A stretch of 64,000 nucleotides of DNA. Source: Turritopsis dohrnii (Eukaryota; Cnidaria; Hydrozoa; Anthoathecata; Oceaniidae). How positions within the stretch are numbered: position 1 is the stretch's first letter; each line of letters opens with the position of its first letter. A program made the translations under genes and the position numbers. The stretch lies in contig BQMF02000282.1 of assembly GCA_027922465.2 (NCBI GenBank), positions 62,001 to 126,000 of the forward strand. The letters are read 5' to 3'. Under the pieces are notes generated by a model. The model was given only the letters and a program-made list of their open reading frames with translations, did not search any database and was not told where the DNA came from. Below, one piece after another: positions 23,701-35,034 of this stretch.

Positions 23701-25411
23701 GAGCTTCGGACAAAGGCTGATATAAATAACATGGAAAATTATAAAGAATTTTAAATATTTTCCCCGTTTAGACTTTGACGAACTTGAAGATCCAGAAGAC
23801 AATAGCGTTTGTGAACAATCAAAACGTGTTATTTCAACATACACGTTGATTTCTTCTTCAATCAATCGAATGTCAGATAAGTTAAAGGAAGAACGCCAGA
23901 AATACCAAGATGAAGCTAGAAACTATGTCAATAAGATTTCAGACAGCGAAAGGGAATTGCTGCGGAAATGTATGTCTCCTTTTATGAAGGAACGACTTCT
24001 TTTGCAAAAAAAAGTGTTGAGATCATGAAGAAATAAATAAACAAGTTAATATATCTCTTGAGATAAATCACACTTATTAAATCAAATTAAAGTAATTAAC
24101 TTGATAAGCTGCTACTTCGAATTAATGTTGCTGAAATCGTTTTTATTTTAGGTAAAAAAGCAAATTTGACCACAGAGAGAAGTGACGATGCAATGTTTAT
24201 TGTCAAGAAAATGAAGTCAGGTATCTTTGCCAGTTGTAAACCTTGATATGATGTTTTGTTGAATAAGTATTCAAAAACCCGTCAGTCTATCACACTATCG
24301 GTCCAAGTTATGAACAATTTCGTGCCACGTTTACATGAACTCATTATTATGTCTTCGGAACGTTTTTGTCTACATCACAGTCCGAGACATTAATTCTGAG
24401 GCTTTGGTTAACTTTTCATTTTCAAGTTCCTGATATCTCCCCAAAAATTGGGCAAAATATGGGCAAAACTTTTATCAAACTTGCTCAGTCTTTATTCCAT
24501 ATTCTTAATTTCAAATTCAAAGCATTTGGTTGTTTCTTGGTTGTTGTTACATTGTCGAAACTAGTGACGCAATTGTGGTACGTTGCCAAGTTTCAAAGTC
24601 GTCTTATTTGTTATTGCTACGCAATTTACTGTTGTTGTCATTCATTAAAAGATCACGGAAAGCGATAACTTATATTTGGATCATTGCAAAGCTTGTTGGC
24701 CAAAGACTATCACTGGTCCTTATTGAGTATTGACTAATTGTCATCATAATTTAACCCTTCTTGAAGTTTAAAGCCCATGTTGGCTAAAGTGTTCTTAGAC
24801 ATATTGAAAACAGAAAACTATGTAGCAATAAATTCCCCCAAAGAAAATTTATACGTCATGTTGTATCTCTTGTATTTCTTTCGAACAATTTCTTCATTTG
24901 TGGTTCTTAGGAATGACACACTGGATAAAAGACGTGGACGAGCAGATAGAGCGACAAGATGAAGAATTTTTGAAACTATGGAGAGAGTCGCTCAGTAAAG
25001 TAATTATATCCAATAAGAATCCCGATACAGCAGCATTCGTGAGGAGCTTGCATGTGGCTTCAAATAATCTCGTGAAAAGACATCGAATTCCGCGCCACAA
25101 GAAAATTAATGTACAAACAAAAATGGCGTCCGTCTCCAAGGTGATACTTTGCATCTTAATACTTTTTAAAGGCAGTTAATGAAGGTTTTATCAAAATACT
25201 TTGATAACTGATAGATGTGCGTTGTTGGGCTGTTGAATGATATGCAGTAATAAAAGTGACTTGACTTTTAAATTTTGAATTTCACTAGATTGTCAAAGAA
25301 TTGCTTGTTGGAAAACTTGGTTCATTGAGCTCAAAGTCAGCACTTATCTCAAAACTAAAAGCTGATGTAGAAGTATTGACAAGGGAAATGCAACTGCCAT
25401 GCTTTTCGTAA
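11763..25411 (+). CDS. Very large multi-exon gene, unrecognised beta-rich family with Cys-rich and coiled-coil C-terminus
   Basis: At least 22 exons: 11763-12091, 12410-13369, 13791-13920, 14259-14406, 16446-16582, 17424-17603, 17762-17899, 17974-18258, 18516-18665, 18820-19056, 19375-19610, 19742-19921, 20601-20724, 21209-21355, 21702-21880, 22115-22523, 22848-22993, 23235-23460, 23772-23969, 24152-24220, 24911-25140, 25289-25411. All phases agree, giving 1652 residues; the 5' end is missing. The first ~560 residues look beta-rich. They end in a possible furin site (RNKR, ~561-564) and a run of acidic residues (DDEEEEEEE). The middle has alternating hydrophobic/glycine strands (LYLEGEVTKYDM, LYVGISLTEVEVRL). 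Exon 21702-21880 has eight cysteines. The C-terminal third is charged and helical, with an acidic DDDDDEED stretch. I know no family for it. A large secreted structural or lipid-carrier-like protein is a guess only. Exon boundaries at 23460-23772 and 17762 are the least certain. Confidence 0.7.
14500..14875 (-). mobile_element. Possible LINE 3'-end fragment in intron 4 of the large gene
   Basis: On the minus strand, 14875-14770 reads NDLPKNVRIISDSKSFCKEA... to a stop. This resembles the C-terminal end of LINE reverse-transcriptase ORFs. A non-coding stretch with a TTAATCCGTC hairpin and an AT-rich tail follows. The reading is short, so the assignment is tentative. Confidence 0.35.
14876..16445. 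other. Rest of intron 4 of the large gene
   Basis: Holds a (CAT)n run near 14957-14974 and AT-rich sequence. I see no exon with matching phase and no further element I can define. Confidence 0.4.
16745..17045. mobile_element. Cluster of palindromic AGCCCGCTT-type elements
   Basis: Five related segments of the type GAGCCAGCCCGCTTTGCCGAG lie in this 0.3 kb of intron, in both orientations (near 16769, 16845, 16881, 16930 and 17021). The best-defined unit, 16828-16922, has arms beginning TGATCACATGAGAA that match at about 85% over ~40 bp. Non-coding MITE-like foldback sequence; I recall similar palindromes from cnidarian genomes, but cannot search here. Confidence 0.65.
21407..21541 (-). mobile_element. 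Short MITE, GGGCAAAATCGTCA family, copy 2
   Basis: Read on the minus strand, it begins TTGGGCAAAATCGTCAGAAA and continues CACTGCGACAAAGTGCAT. It resembles the element at 44552-44660. Located in the intron between large-gene exons 21209-21355 and 21702-21880. Confidence 0.5.
22670..22790 (-). mobile_element. Short MITE, same family, copy 3 (diverged)
   Basis: Shares GAGCCACCGAACAAATTTGTT with the matching end of the copy at 21407 (GAGCCACAGGACGAATTTGTT), and shares the GACGAAGTGCATTT core on the minus strand. Lies in the next intron but one of the same gene. Confidence 0.45.
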
Positions 25412-25867
25412 AAAGTAAAAAAGGAAAGTAATATATCTGAACTTTTAATTGAATGAACGTCAATGTATTTCTTTATATTCTGTCAATATCACTTAGTGTA
25501 TTCAATGTGAAAGATTGTGGTTTGTTCCCTTCACATATTTTCTTCATGTTTCCTACATTTTAGCATTAGGCTGAAATGTATCGTAAAAAAAGAGAATTAC
25601 TGAGTTTTTTGTTTGATATTTCTCCTCAGTTTCTGTGTTAAAACATCTCCAGAGTTTCCGTACTAAAGAGCCATTCTAAAAAAGTGCAACATTTGGCAGG
25701 TTAGCTGGTACACAGTTTTCAAAATATCGATCATCCCAAAAACTATTGAAAATGCTGTTAAAAATTTATTCGACCCCCGAAGTTTTTGAAAAAATCAAAT
25801 TGCACCACAAGAAATAAGATTTTTTAAAGTTGGTAACAGGCGAGGCAGTTCACTATAATTTCGTTGT

Positions 25868-26874
25868 AACATACGTTATACATTGAGAATTTTGGTACAT
25901 AGCAAGTTAATGCATGATGAATGCCCCTATTTTAGGATGGAAAATGATATTGACTAACAATGCTTAGAGTCCATGAACGATTCTATGATTTGATTCACAT
26001 AAGAAAGTGCCTTCAATTACAATAAAACGTATGTTACTATAATCATGATGACTTTACTTTTTGTTTTCTTTTATCCTTATCACTTATCTAAGCACTTATC
26101 TAAGCACTTTGCACAAACTGATCATACATGAACAATGTGAAGTTAAAAAATCAAATGGAAACGTTCGAATTTGCAATACACCTTTCCCGTAATTGATTGC
26201 GCAATATTTTTATCATGCTCTACCTCGTTTTCAATATGCTATACCATGACAACCGAATCTCCCGTGCTCAATCTTTAACACTATCACAATCATAACACTA
26301 ATTGCTCATTACTGAAATGAATCCCGTGCCATTCTGTTGCCATATCAACCTTTGCGAAAACGAGGCGGAGTATGGTAAAAAGTATTGCGCAATCAATTAC
26401 GGGAAAGGTGTATAGAAAGCGTGCGAATCAAAGCGTTTGAAAACCACATAACGTATGTTACAGTATGTTCAGAAGAACCTAAGGGTTTTCTTTTTTGAAG
26501 AGCACCTATTTGAAAGCTGAAAAACAAGTCCAGTTTGTTTTTTTTCAATAATCCCACTGTATCGACCAAAATAGCATAACGTATGTTACATGTTATTTTT
26601 TTGGAATTTGGCTTTTCCATATTCCAACCCTATTTTGACCTCTTTAGTGATGCGTCCCACTTATTAAACGTTTGTGGATACTTCATGCACTTATAAATCA
26701 TGAATTTGAACCATACACTTTTCTTTCTTACAATCTCATTGGAAGGTTTTTTCTAGTATAATGAGATATAACGTATGTTTGTGACAAAAAGTTAATGCCA
26801 TATAACAAAAAAACCCCTGTATTTGCTTATGATTTCGGACAATTTCGTATCTTAAATGCATACATACGTTATAC
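25868..26874. repeat. Six scattered copies of TAACGTATGTT in both orientations
   Basis: The motif ATAACGTATGTT or its complement occurs at about 25868 (-), 26026 (+, first bases differ), 26447 (+), 26575 (+), 26767 (+) and 26862 (-). Sequence between copies is unrelated, so these are not one tandem array. Function unknown; they lie 0.4-1.4 kb upstream of the TGF-beta gene start. Confidence 0.6.
26177..26412. mobile_element. Foldback MITE flanked by TA
   Basis: Arms of about 55 bp, 26179-26232 and 26356-26410, begin CACCTTTCCCGTAATTGATT. The two ~30 bp outer parts are nearly identical. TA flanks both ends, as in Tc1/mariner insertions. Internal sequence is non-coding. Confidence 0.75.
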
Positions 26875-27229
26875 ACTTAATTTTTTAGTCAGAGCAAAGT
26901 CATTTAATCCCAATTAAAGATAACTATTGATTAGATAGATTACAATATTGGCGATGTTGATAAAGGTTAACGATGTTGACGATTTTGACAATTTCTTAAG
27001 ATAAAAATACCGTTTCTATAAGCTGTTTGTTATAATGAATAGGAGCACGTGAGCCTCTTTAGTGTGTGGCCCTTCTAACTTTTGGCAGGAAAAAGACAAT
27101 TGTTAGTTTCTGGGACAATTACAATAATTCAATTAGGCCAGATGTTATCAACATCCAATAATGAATGGGATATCATCAAATAAATTCAGACTAATAAATG
27201 CTGAAAACAGTTTTTGAAAAACGTACATC

Positions 27230-30200
27230 ATGTTTCAGAAATTTCTCTTTCATCTGTCATGGATGTTGGTAGTAAATTGCTTTGCTGGAACAAGTTTCAA
27301 TGAAAATACAATACCACAGTTCATGTCTGATATCTTCAATGTTATTGCTGATGAAAATGGCTTAACACGGGATGGAGCACCGGACCTGGGGAAAAATATC
27401 CATTGTTTTTACGCAAGAGGTAACTCCACATACATAAATACATACATACATACATACATAGTTACGTATATCCACATATATATATATATATATATATACA
27501 TATTATTTCTACCACCCCAAAACTTAGTCAATCTTGAAATTGTAAATTTCATACTTTCGTAGAAGAACAATTTTATAAGAACAAAATGAATAGGAAAATG
27601 ACAATTTCGAATGCTAGTTTCTTCCAGTTCCATTTCAAGCTTCGGATAAGTTACATTTAGCATCATTTTTGAGACTTTTAATACGCTGCGTTACAATCTA
27701 AAGAACAGTCAAAAGATCTTACTGGTTCTTATAAACAAACCCCCCAAAATTGTGGTACGTCAATTTAAAGAAGATCTAGATAGCGCAAAACAGCAGCATT
27801 CTCCCAGACTGTCAAACTGAGACTTAACTGCGGTTAGTCCAATGGTGTTTTAAGATAGTACTTGCTTTCGCTGCTACCGTAAAAAATACACGTTCTTTTT
27901 TAATAAGGAACACGTTCATAAGCAACACTAGCAAATTTTCACAAAAAAATAAAGCAACAGACTACTAGGGTCTGTTACAAAAGTACTTGTTATGTCAGAC
28001 GGACAAATTGATACTTCAGGATCATATAAAAACAGCCATTTATTATACAGTATCAAGCAAACTTTTTCGAAAGTATACTAGGTTAGATTAACAAATTTCC
28101 GAAAGATGATTTCCACAAAGAAAAATATTGAAAGAAAGAGTTATGGTGTCCGATGGACTAAATGCTAATACTTTTGTAACAGACCTACCAAATAATTTAG
28201 TAACAAGCAATTTTAGCTGCAGTAGATTTTTTAAATTTTGCACACTAGGTTGTTACAATAGGTTACGTTTTATGTAGTGATTTGAATGTGCCGGACTTTA
28301 TACTTGGAAAGTTCTTGTAAACGACTAAAAGGTACACAAAGGTTTTCAGGACTAGACATATACATATTTTGGATTATTGCCTAGCAACAAATTAATCAAC
28401 ACTACCACCAACATTACTACTTACGTCAGACCTTGGTTGCTTATAACAACATGTATATGGTAAACATATTCTGACTTTTCGGGAAAAAAACTCCTTTAAA
28501 TCGTAAAAATTATGTAAGAATCGTGAGATTCGCATTACTCACAATCCTAAAGACGGTTACCAATCCTTCAACGGTTACCAAATGATTCAAGTCTGAGCTC
28601 ATATGGTTTACATAAACAACTATACAAGAAAGGGTGGTTCGATTATAAGATAATGAACAAGAGAAAACTCAGTAAGCGATTTGATATGAGGGAATCACTT
28701 CGAAGGAATCTCTTTGAGCCAAGAATTTTTTGTCTTTAATGAGTTTCTTCTCATTGAGGGATCTTGTAACAGCTCATTATTTTCAAATTACTTTTTTAAT
28801 AACGTGAATCACTCTGTATTTGTAATGTCTCAGTACGAAGTCTCATGACAGAAGCATTGTTTGTCTCGGTTAACAAGCTTACTAAACAGGATGTAACTGA
28901 TATTATTCATTGGCTAGTAAGGACAGGGACATCTGAGTTCTGGCTTAGTTTTTGGCATGGCAACGCCACATTTACGCGCAAACACAGCTCCAGTGTTTTC
29001 CATTTTGTTCTGCAATGAAGCTGTCAACACTAAGTCACTGCACACCATCTTTTAAAACTTTCTTTGTAATATAAAGATCTTTTTCTCGAAACATCTTAAC
29101 CGTATTCTTAAATTTCATTAATCAGTTATCGTAATATTGGGCAAGCCACTTTGTTTGACTGATCCTGATTACGCTTATGGTTTTTCCTGAACTGTGATCA
29201 CTGTACAGTCTCTTTGGTGTAGTCCAATGAATTCTTCTTTGAATTCTTCATTATATGTTATTATTGATGTATTGATACTTCTTTGATGGAGTAGTTCAAG
29301 ATTTTATCTTTACAAAACTAGTTGACAGAATAGTATCACCTTCTATGTCCACGTGCCAATTTACTCAATCGTCATGGTACTTAGTTTAGTGTGATCGCGT
29401 GTCAATCTTTAAAATTACAGAGTTCAAATACATATCCAAATTTATCTGGATCCGAAAAGGTAACAAGATGCCCTTACGGGCAGAAAGATTTCTGCAAAAT
29501 CAGTTGAAAAATTAAAATATGAAAAATGAAATACTACAATAGCATTCTTGAAACTTGAATGATTTTGAATCATTGAATGGTTGAATAATTTCTACAATAT
29601 TCCTAATTACATACTTCCAGGACATTTTGAAGGCATAATTGACACAATGAGAAACTTTATTATAATGTATATATATACTGCCAATAAACTGAACAACATT
29701 TGTTGATAGAAAATAATATAAAAGATACATGGATCCTATCAGATATCTTAATGAGTATGATCATAAACTCAAAACATTTTTCAAAGAACATATAAATTTT
29801 GGTCATGCAAAATACATTTATATCGACTAAAATCAACATACATAATATAGTTAACTCATATCAGAAATTTTTGTTTTAGTTTGATTAACAATATGGCATG
29901 CACTTATATTCTTCATCTAAGTTGAAATTCATGATCAGCTTAAAAAAAATCTTTAGGAAATTTAAGAAAGGTTGAATGAGTTTTACAACATGACATTACA
30001 TTTCTGATTACATTCATATGCACCCAAAGGCATTGCAAAACTGTAATTGACACTACGCGAAACTTCATTGCATATACGTATACACCACCGATAAACTTAA
30101 TTGCATCTGAATGACATAAAACATCCCTTCTTTTGGTGGGAGTACAAAATCAGCTTATGTTTATATTGATATTTTCAGATGTCACACAGTGACTACGTAT

Positions 30201-32626
30201 ATACGTAAATCATAAACTTTAAACATTTGATATGTACTATCAATCTCTTTAATTACAAATGTAATTCCCAATATTGCAAACACAAAAACCAAACAAAGAT
30301 TTTGATCATTTAAAAAATAAACCTATGCATGCTCTAAACTTCTAAGTCACCACACACACACACACATATTTATATACTGAAAGGAAAATTTTGGGTTGTT
30401 ACATGATTTGCTGTGTATTGAGTTTACAGGCAATTGGAAGATGTTTGAATTCGCTACTATATTTAGGAAAGCCATTTGTAATAAAGGACATTGACAATAT
30501 ATATAACTTAAAAACAAATCAAACATTAAAACATTAAAAAATTATCATCAAACATTAAAACATTACATTAAAACATCAGTAGACCCACATTTTTGATGTT
30601 GGAGCTGAGGAGGACTCTAAGCTGAGCTTCAGTATCCACAGCTTAAAAAGAATAAGCCCATACATGAAACAAACGAAGATGTTTTGTGTTTTCACTAAAA
30701 ACAAACAACAAATGTATACCTTTTTCATCACTCTTCTGTTTACAAAATGTTGAAATCTTCTTTAGAAAAGAATGATCACAGTTCAAAATAATTCGAAGTT
30801 TCTTCTAAAGATTTTGTTTTCATCTTAAAATATGTATATGCTCTTAAAAATCCATTTAATATTGACCAAAGAAACTTGTAAATCTAAAAGGGTTTCTTCA
30901 CTGGGTGACATGCGTTGCACGACGTTTTGGTTTCATGTAAACGCACGCATGAATTTTCAAAAAACCGCTAGGTTTGGACAGTAAGAAAAAAAAGAAGAAA
31001 ACGAAAGCCGGTTGTAATAGCTTTCTTGCTTACGCAGAAATCTAATTATCCATACAACTATTTATTAGAGTTTTGTTATCTCTAAGTAGCTTCGCACCTA
31101 TCACACTTCAAAGTCAATCTTAATGATTAATCAATTCCAATTATGTTATCAACAAAAAATCTTCGTCAAGAGCATCCATGTGCTCCAGATTGGTTATCGC
31201 AAGGGAATCTCCAAAAATGACAACTTTACAAATTTTACTCTTCTAAGCGTTGTTTTACATCATTAATCTTTCAGAAATTCGTTCGTTAATAAATGTCTTT
31301 TTATTTTTTCAAAAACACCGGGAAATTAACTTTAAGACAGGGTAAGAGGTGGGCTTTGGGCTACCTGCGTGGAGGGGGCAACTGTCCGGGGAAGTAATAA
31401 TCCCGGGGGTATGAGGTAGGAGGTTGTCCTAGAACCTAGAAAAACATACCTCACGAAAAAAATAAAAAAAAAGGTTAATTATGATTTCATGAAAACCAAA
31501 AATACATTCGAAATAACTGCTGTTTTTGAAATACATCTCTGTAATGCAGGACAGCGTAGAGTGTAGCTGATACATGATAAGAAGGTTTTAACTTTACTAA
31601 GAAAAAAAAACATATCTAAGTTCAAATATCAAAGCACTTACAATTAGCAAAAGTAATTAAAAGTCCCATTTTTATTTATGCCTGGTTGATTGAAATCCAT
31701 TCCTTCATGATAATATATCAAAGAAAACGTATTTTTAAATGTTTGATATGTAAGAGACTAAGGGTGTTCATTGCTCGCGAAGAGGTTACATAACTGCATA
31801 ACTTTCTTTAGATTCTACATATGCAAGTAACGGTTCCAAAACGTTTGTCTATCGTTTTGACCTGAGTGGAAGTTCCAAACTCAATAGAATCCGAAGAGTG
31901 GAGCTTCGCGTATACAAAACCCAACCAAAAGGAAAATACGAGAAGATATTCTACAGAACAGATGTTGTGCTTGAAGGAGAATGCTTCTCAGTTAACACGT
32001 CAGTCATGATCAGTGCAGTTGGATACGGTTGGCAAGCATTTGATATTACTTCTATTGGCAAAAGGTTCTTGCAAAAACAACAACATGATGTAAAACTACG
32101 TATCTCCATTAAATCAAACAACGGCCGTATACCAAATTTTAAATTAGCGCATTCGCCTGATATGTCGACAAAAACACTTCTGATAGTGTATTCCGACGGG
32201 ATAGAGGGAAATGCGGTCTTCGATAAAATTTTTGCAAAGGAAAACGCAAAAGCCAGCAAGAGAGTCCGACGGAATTCCGAAGAAGAGAAGGGCTGTCGAT
32301 TGCAAAACCTAAAAATCAAATTCGGTCATCATGATGAATTGAAAGACGTTATAAAACCGTGGCCTCACACACCAGTTAATATCTATCGTTGTGGTGGTTC
32401 GTGTATTCTGCCAATGGGAAAGTCCTCTGGTGCCCATGAAACATACCACTCCACATTGCAAAGATTAATAATGCGGCATAGATTGAATATTAACAGGCAC
32501 AATATAATCTGGCCTTCGTGCGCACCGAAAAAAACGCGAGATTTAAACATCTTAATGAAGATGGATGGCTATGTCAAAAAAATGACTTTGTCAGAGGCGA
32601 TTGTAATAGAGTGCGTGTGTGTGTAA
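27230..32626 (+). CDS. TGF-beta superfamily ligand, divergent
   Basis: Two exons, 27230-27419 and 31812-32626, join in phase 1 to 334 residues. Exon 1 gives a signal peptide (MFQKFLFHLSWMLVVNCFAG) and the start of the prodomain. Exon 2 continues the prodomain (FVYRFDLS...VELRVYK, GWQAFDITSI) to a basic cleavage site, KRVRR, near residue 217. The mature part of ~117 residues has the cystine-knot pattern: GCR, then YRCGGSC, then PSCAP, then ECVCV at the C-terminus. Only six cysteines are present: the first of the usual CC pair is serine, so the inter-subunit disulfide is missing. The tryptophans usual before the second cysteine are also largely lost. I cannot say which subfamily it belongs to. 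The 4.4 kb intron is full of repeats. Confidence 0.85.
27430..27497. repeat. (CATA)n and (TA)n microsatellite
   Basis: Simple repeats directly downstream of the TGF-beta exon 1 donor. ORFs read through it are artefacts. Confidence 0.95.
27969..28185. mobile_element. 217-bp MITE
   Basis: Ends GGTCTGTTACAAAAGTA and its reverse complement with near-perfect match; no ORF. Target duplication unclear. In the TGF-beta intron. Confidence 0.65.
29450..31010 (+). repeat. Dispersed repeat, copy A, with an internal duplication
   Basis: Both ends (about 29459-29560 and 30722-30990) match the copy at 38410-38915 in the same orientation, for example TTTCTGCAAAATCAGT and AAAATCCATTTAATATTGA. The middle contains two diverged direct copies (about 29567-29705 and 29970-30113). 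No long ORF, so it is probably a non-autonomous element or a decayed one of unknown class. Confidence 0.6.
31011..31811. other. 3' part of the TGF-beta intron
   Basis: Includes a locally G-rich stretch around 31330-31425; otherwise no feature recognised. Confidence 0.4.
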
Positions 32627-33619
32627 AAATGATCGGTTGACAGTGTACCAACTGTACCAATTGCATACATTGAACACTGCATTTAAGTATTTTTTGAACA
32701 TTTTAATAACTCTGCTCTGTATTCAAAGTAAAAACGCCACATTATTCTGCACTCGATTCTTCTACAAAACGCATCTTACTCTATATATATAGAGAGTAGG
32801 AAAATTTATTTCTGAAATCCTCAAAGCTTATCATGGTCATGTAAAGGCTACGTACTATTTTGTTTATTCTAAAATGACAATATATGTAAGCGGCATGTTA
32901 AAGCGTAATATAGATAGAACCTCAGACAACTTAGATAGGGCTTAAAGGTTAATCTCCACTAGACGATTTTTACGACGATCGTCATAAACGTTCGTGACGA
33001 CACATGCGCAGAAGAAAATAACAGATCGTCGCGACGAAAAAATTAGCTTGACGAAAAGTAGAAATGATTTCAACTTTTCGTCAAGCGATTGTCGAGTTTT
33101 AAACCAATCAGTCTGCAGAATTGCTCCGAGAAGATTTCAAGATGGCGTTCGAAGATCACCTTGTGTCACCTGCATCTTGCTCAACAACAACAAACTACAG
33201 TGACTTAGTTCTCCAGCTTCTTAATGATCCACCGTGTGTTAACTCTCACCATATTGTTAACGTTCCATCAGAAGAATACAATCTCGTGAATGAAAAAGTT
33301 TGACAAGGAAACTTTCTTAAATACTGTGAGAGAATATAAATGTCTTCGAACGTTTTTGGACGCATTATGATTGAAATTTCAAAAGCGGACATATTCTTTG
33401 CTTTAAGGAATAATTCAGGTTACATAGCTCCTTTTGTGAACCTTACCATTGTATTCTGAGAAAACCAGAATGTCTACCGGTAACTTTCAGTGGTAAAGAG
33501 GATGTTAAGTATACATTAATGGGAGAAATTTTCACGATTTTCACGAGAATTTAATATCGCGGATGTTAAAATTGGTAATGCCAATATTAACTTACGTGGG
33601 AATTTAAAGCTCTATAATA
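32627..33619. other. Intergenic; GACGATCGTC-rich foldback-like segment
   Basis: Around 32955-33100 there are repeated GACGATCGTC / CGTCGCGACG-type motifs and an inverted TTTTCGTCAAG pair, looking like part of a decayed DNA element. A 60-residue ORF at 33121 has no recognisable domain. Nothing else is supported. Confidence 0.4.
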
Positions 33620-35008
33620 CAGGGTGATTCAAAAAAAATGGCACCCTTAGACTTTTTGACGTAACTTTTTTTCTGTTTGTCAAATCGCCTTGAAATTTTA
33701 CATGCTTTCTCCCTAGTATATTTGTAACAAGTGTGCAAAGTTTCAGCTTTATATGTAAAGTATTTTTGAAGTTACAAAGGGTAACGGTAAGATAAGGTAA
33801 GGTTTATTTTGACGTCAAAAAGGATGCGCTTTTAAAACGATATTCAAGCTTCTACCGCTTTACGGATTAAAAATCAACTTTTAAGTTGGACAAATCTCGA
33901 TCAATTCTCGATCTTGCAAGGGGAGTAAAGATGCTCTTGCATTGCAAGAACTAAGACTAATATGTCATTGCAGTGCAATAACCAGTAAAAATGTCAAACA
34001 GGACGCTATCCTTTGCCAGTTTCAAAATGCCGTTCAGTAAAGAGGACAAGATCATCATAAAGCATTATCGCATTGATAAGAACTATGGTGTAAAGAGATT
34101 GTTGAGTGAGTTCCCGAACAAAGGCTGGACAAAAGGAGGCTTGAGACATTTATTGACAAAAATCGACAAAACTGGAGATGTCAAGCGTGTGCCTGGGAGT
34201 GGTCGTCCACGAACGGCGGTGACAGAAGAGATCGCAGAAGAAGTTGAAGAAATGATTTGTAGCCAAGAAGAATTTCCTGGGACCCACAAAAGCCAAAGAA
34301 AGATTTCTGAAACGCTCAACATTTCGCAAAGCTCGGTCAGCAGAATTTCAAGTCAATGTTTGGGTCTCACTGCATACCGTAAGACCAAGGTTCAAGATCT
34401 TAGCGATTCAGATAGGGAGAAACGTGTTGTAAGAACTAAACGACTTTTGAGAATGATGACAAAGGAGAACATTGGAAAAACCTTTTTTACAGATGAGAAA
34501 CTTTTTAAATTAAATCAGCCAAGAAACACCCAGAATGACAGGGTTTATGCAGTGAACAAGAGCGATATCTCTTTGGAAAGGATTGCCGTCAAACGAAAAA
34601 CTTTCCCGAAAAACGTCATGATTTCTGTTGGTGTTTCAAAACTTGGGAAAACCTCCGTATTTTTTGTTGAAAAAGGTGTTAAAATAAATTCAGAATATTA
34701 CATGCGTGGAATTCTTGATGAAATGCTACCCGAAATGAGTGCTCTTTCTGGTGGTGATTACATTTTTCTTCAAGACGGAGCACGATCACACACTTCGAAG
34801 GCTTCTATCGCTTATCTGGATGAAGAATGTCCTTGTTATGTCAAACCACATTTTTGGCCTCCGAATTCTCCAGATCTCAATGTTTTAGATTTTTCTGTGT
34901 GGGGTGATTTTGAATCGAAAGTGTGGAAGCACAAACCAACAGATGTTGAAAGCTTGAAAGAGGCAATCAAAGCTGAATGGGCTGTGCCATTTTTTTTGAA
35001 TCACCCTG
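33620..35008 (+). mobile_element. Tc1/mariner-type transposon, 1389 bp, perfect TIRs, TA target site
   Basis: The first and last 25 bp are exact inverted repeats starting CAGGGTGATTCAAAAAAAAT. TA flanks both ends (33618-33619 and 35009-35010). It contains one transposase ORF. Identical TIRs and an uninterrupted ORF suggest a young insertion. However, the ORF runs directly into the right TIR, so the usual C-terminus and 3' non-coding part are missing. Confidence 0.93.
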
Positions 35009-35034
35009 TACTATTGAGCGTATGTATTATTTAA
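34027..35034 (+). CDS. Mariner-family transposase, DD37D type, C-terminally truncated
   Basis: The frame is open from 33991; the methionine at 34027 (MPFSKEDK) is the usual start for this family. The N-terminus has the helix-turn-helix region (GWTKGGLRHLL) and a GRPR linker. The catalytic triad is visible as FFTDEKLF, FLQDGARSH and SPDLNVLDF. There are 37 residues between the second and third Asp, placing it in the DD37D (maT-like) group. From codon 34984 the protein is encoded by the transposon's own right TIR and then host DNA, with the stop 24 bp outside the element. The normal last segment is therefore lost. Whether the protein is still active is unknown. Confidence 0.88.
   Translation: MPFSKEDKIIIKHYRIDKNYGVKRLLSEFPNKGWTKGGLRHLLTKIDKTGDVKRVPGSGRPRTAVTEEIAEEVEEMICSQEEFPGTHKSQRKISETLNISQSSVSRISSQCLGLTAYRKTKVQDLSDSDREKRVVRTKRLLRMMTKENIGKTFFTDEKLFKLNQPRNTQNDRVYAVNKSDISLERIAVKRKTFPKNVMISVGVSKLGKTSVFFVEKGVKINSEYYMRGILDEMLPEMSALSGGDYIFLQDGARSHTSKASIAYLDEECPCYVKPHFWPPNSPDLNVLDFSVWGDFESKVWKHKPTDVESLKEAIKAEWAVPFFLNHPVLLSVCII

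Larger units (their letters stand above)
25412..27229. other. Intergenic region between the large gene and the TGF-beta gene
   Basis: No ORF of note. Contains the foldback element at 26177-26412 and a scattered repeat of TAACGTATGTT described separately. Confidence 0.5.

Noticed and set aside
27409..27666. ORFs with repeated YI residues
   Set aside because: Produced by the (TA)n/(CATA)n microsatellite.
33121..33303. 60-codon ORF upstream of mariner
   Set aside because: No recognisable domain; lies next to foldback-like repeats.
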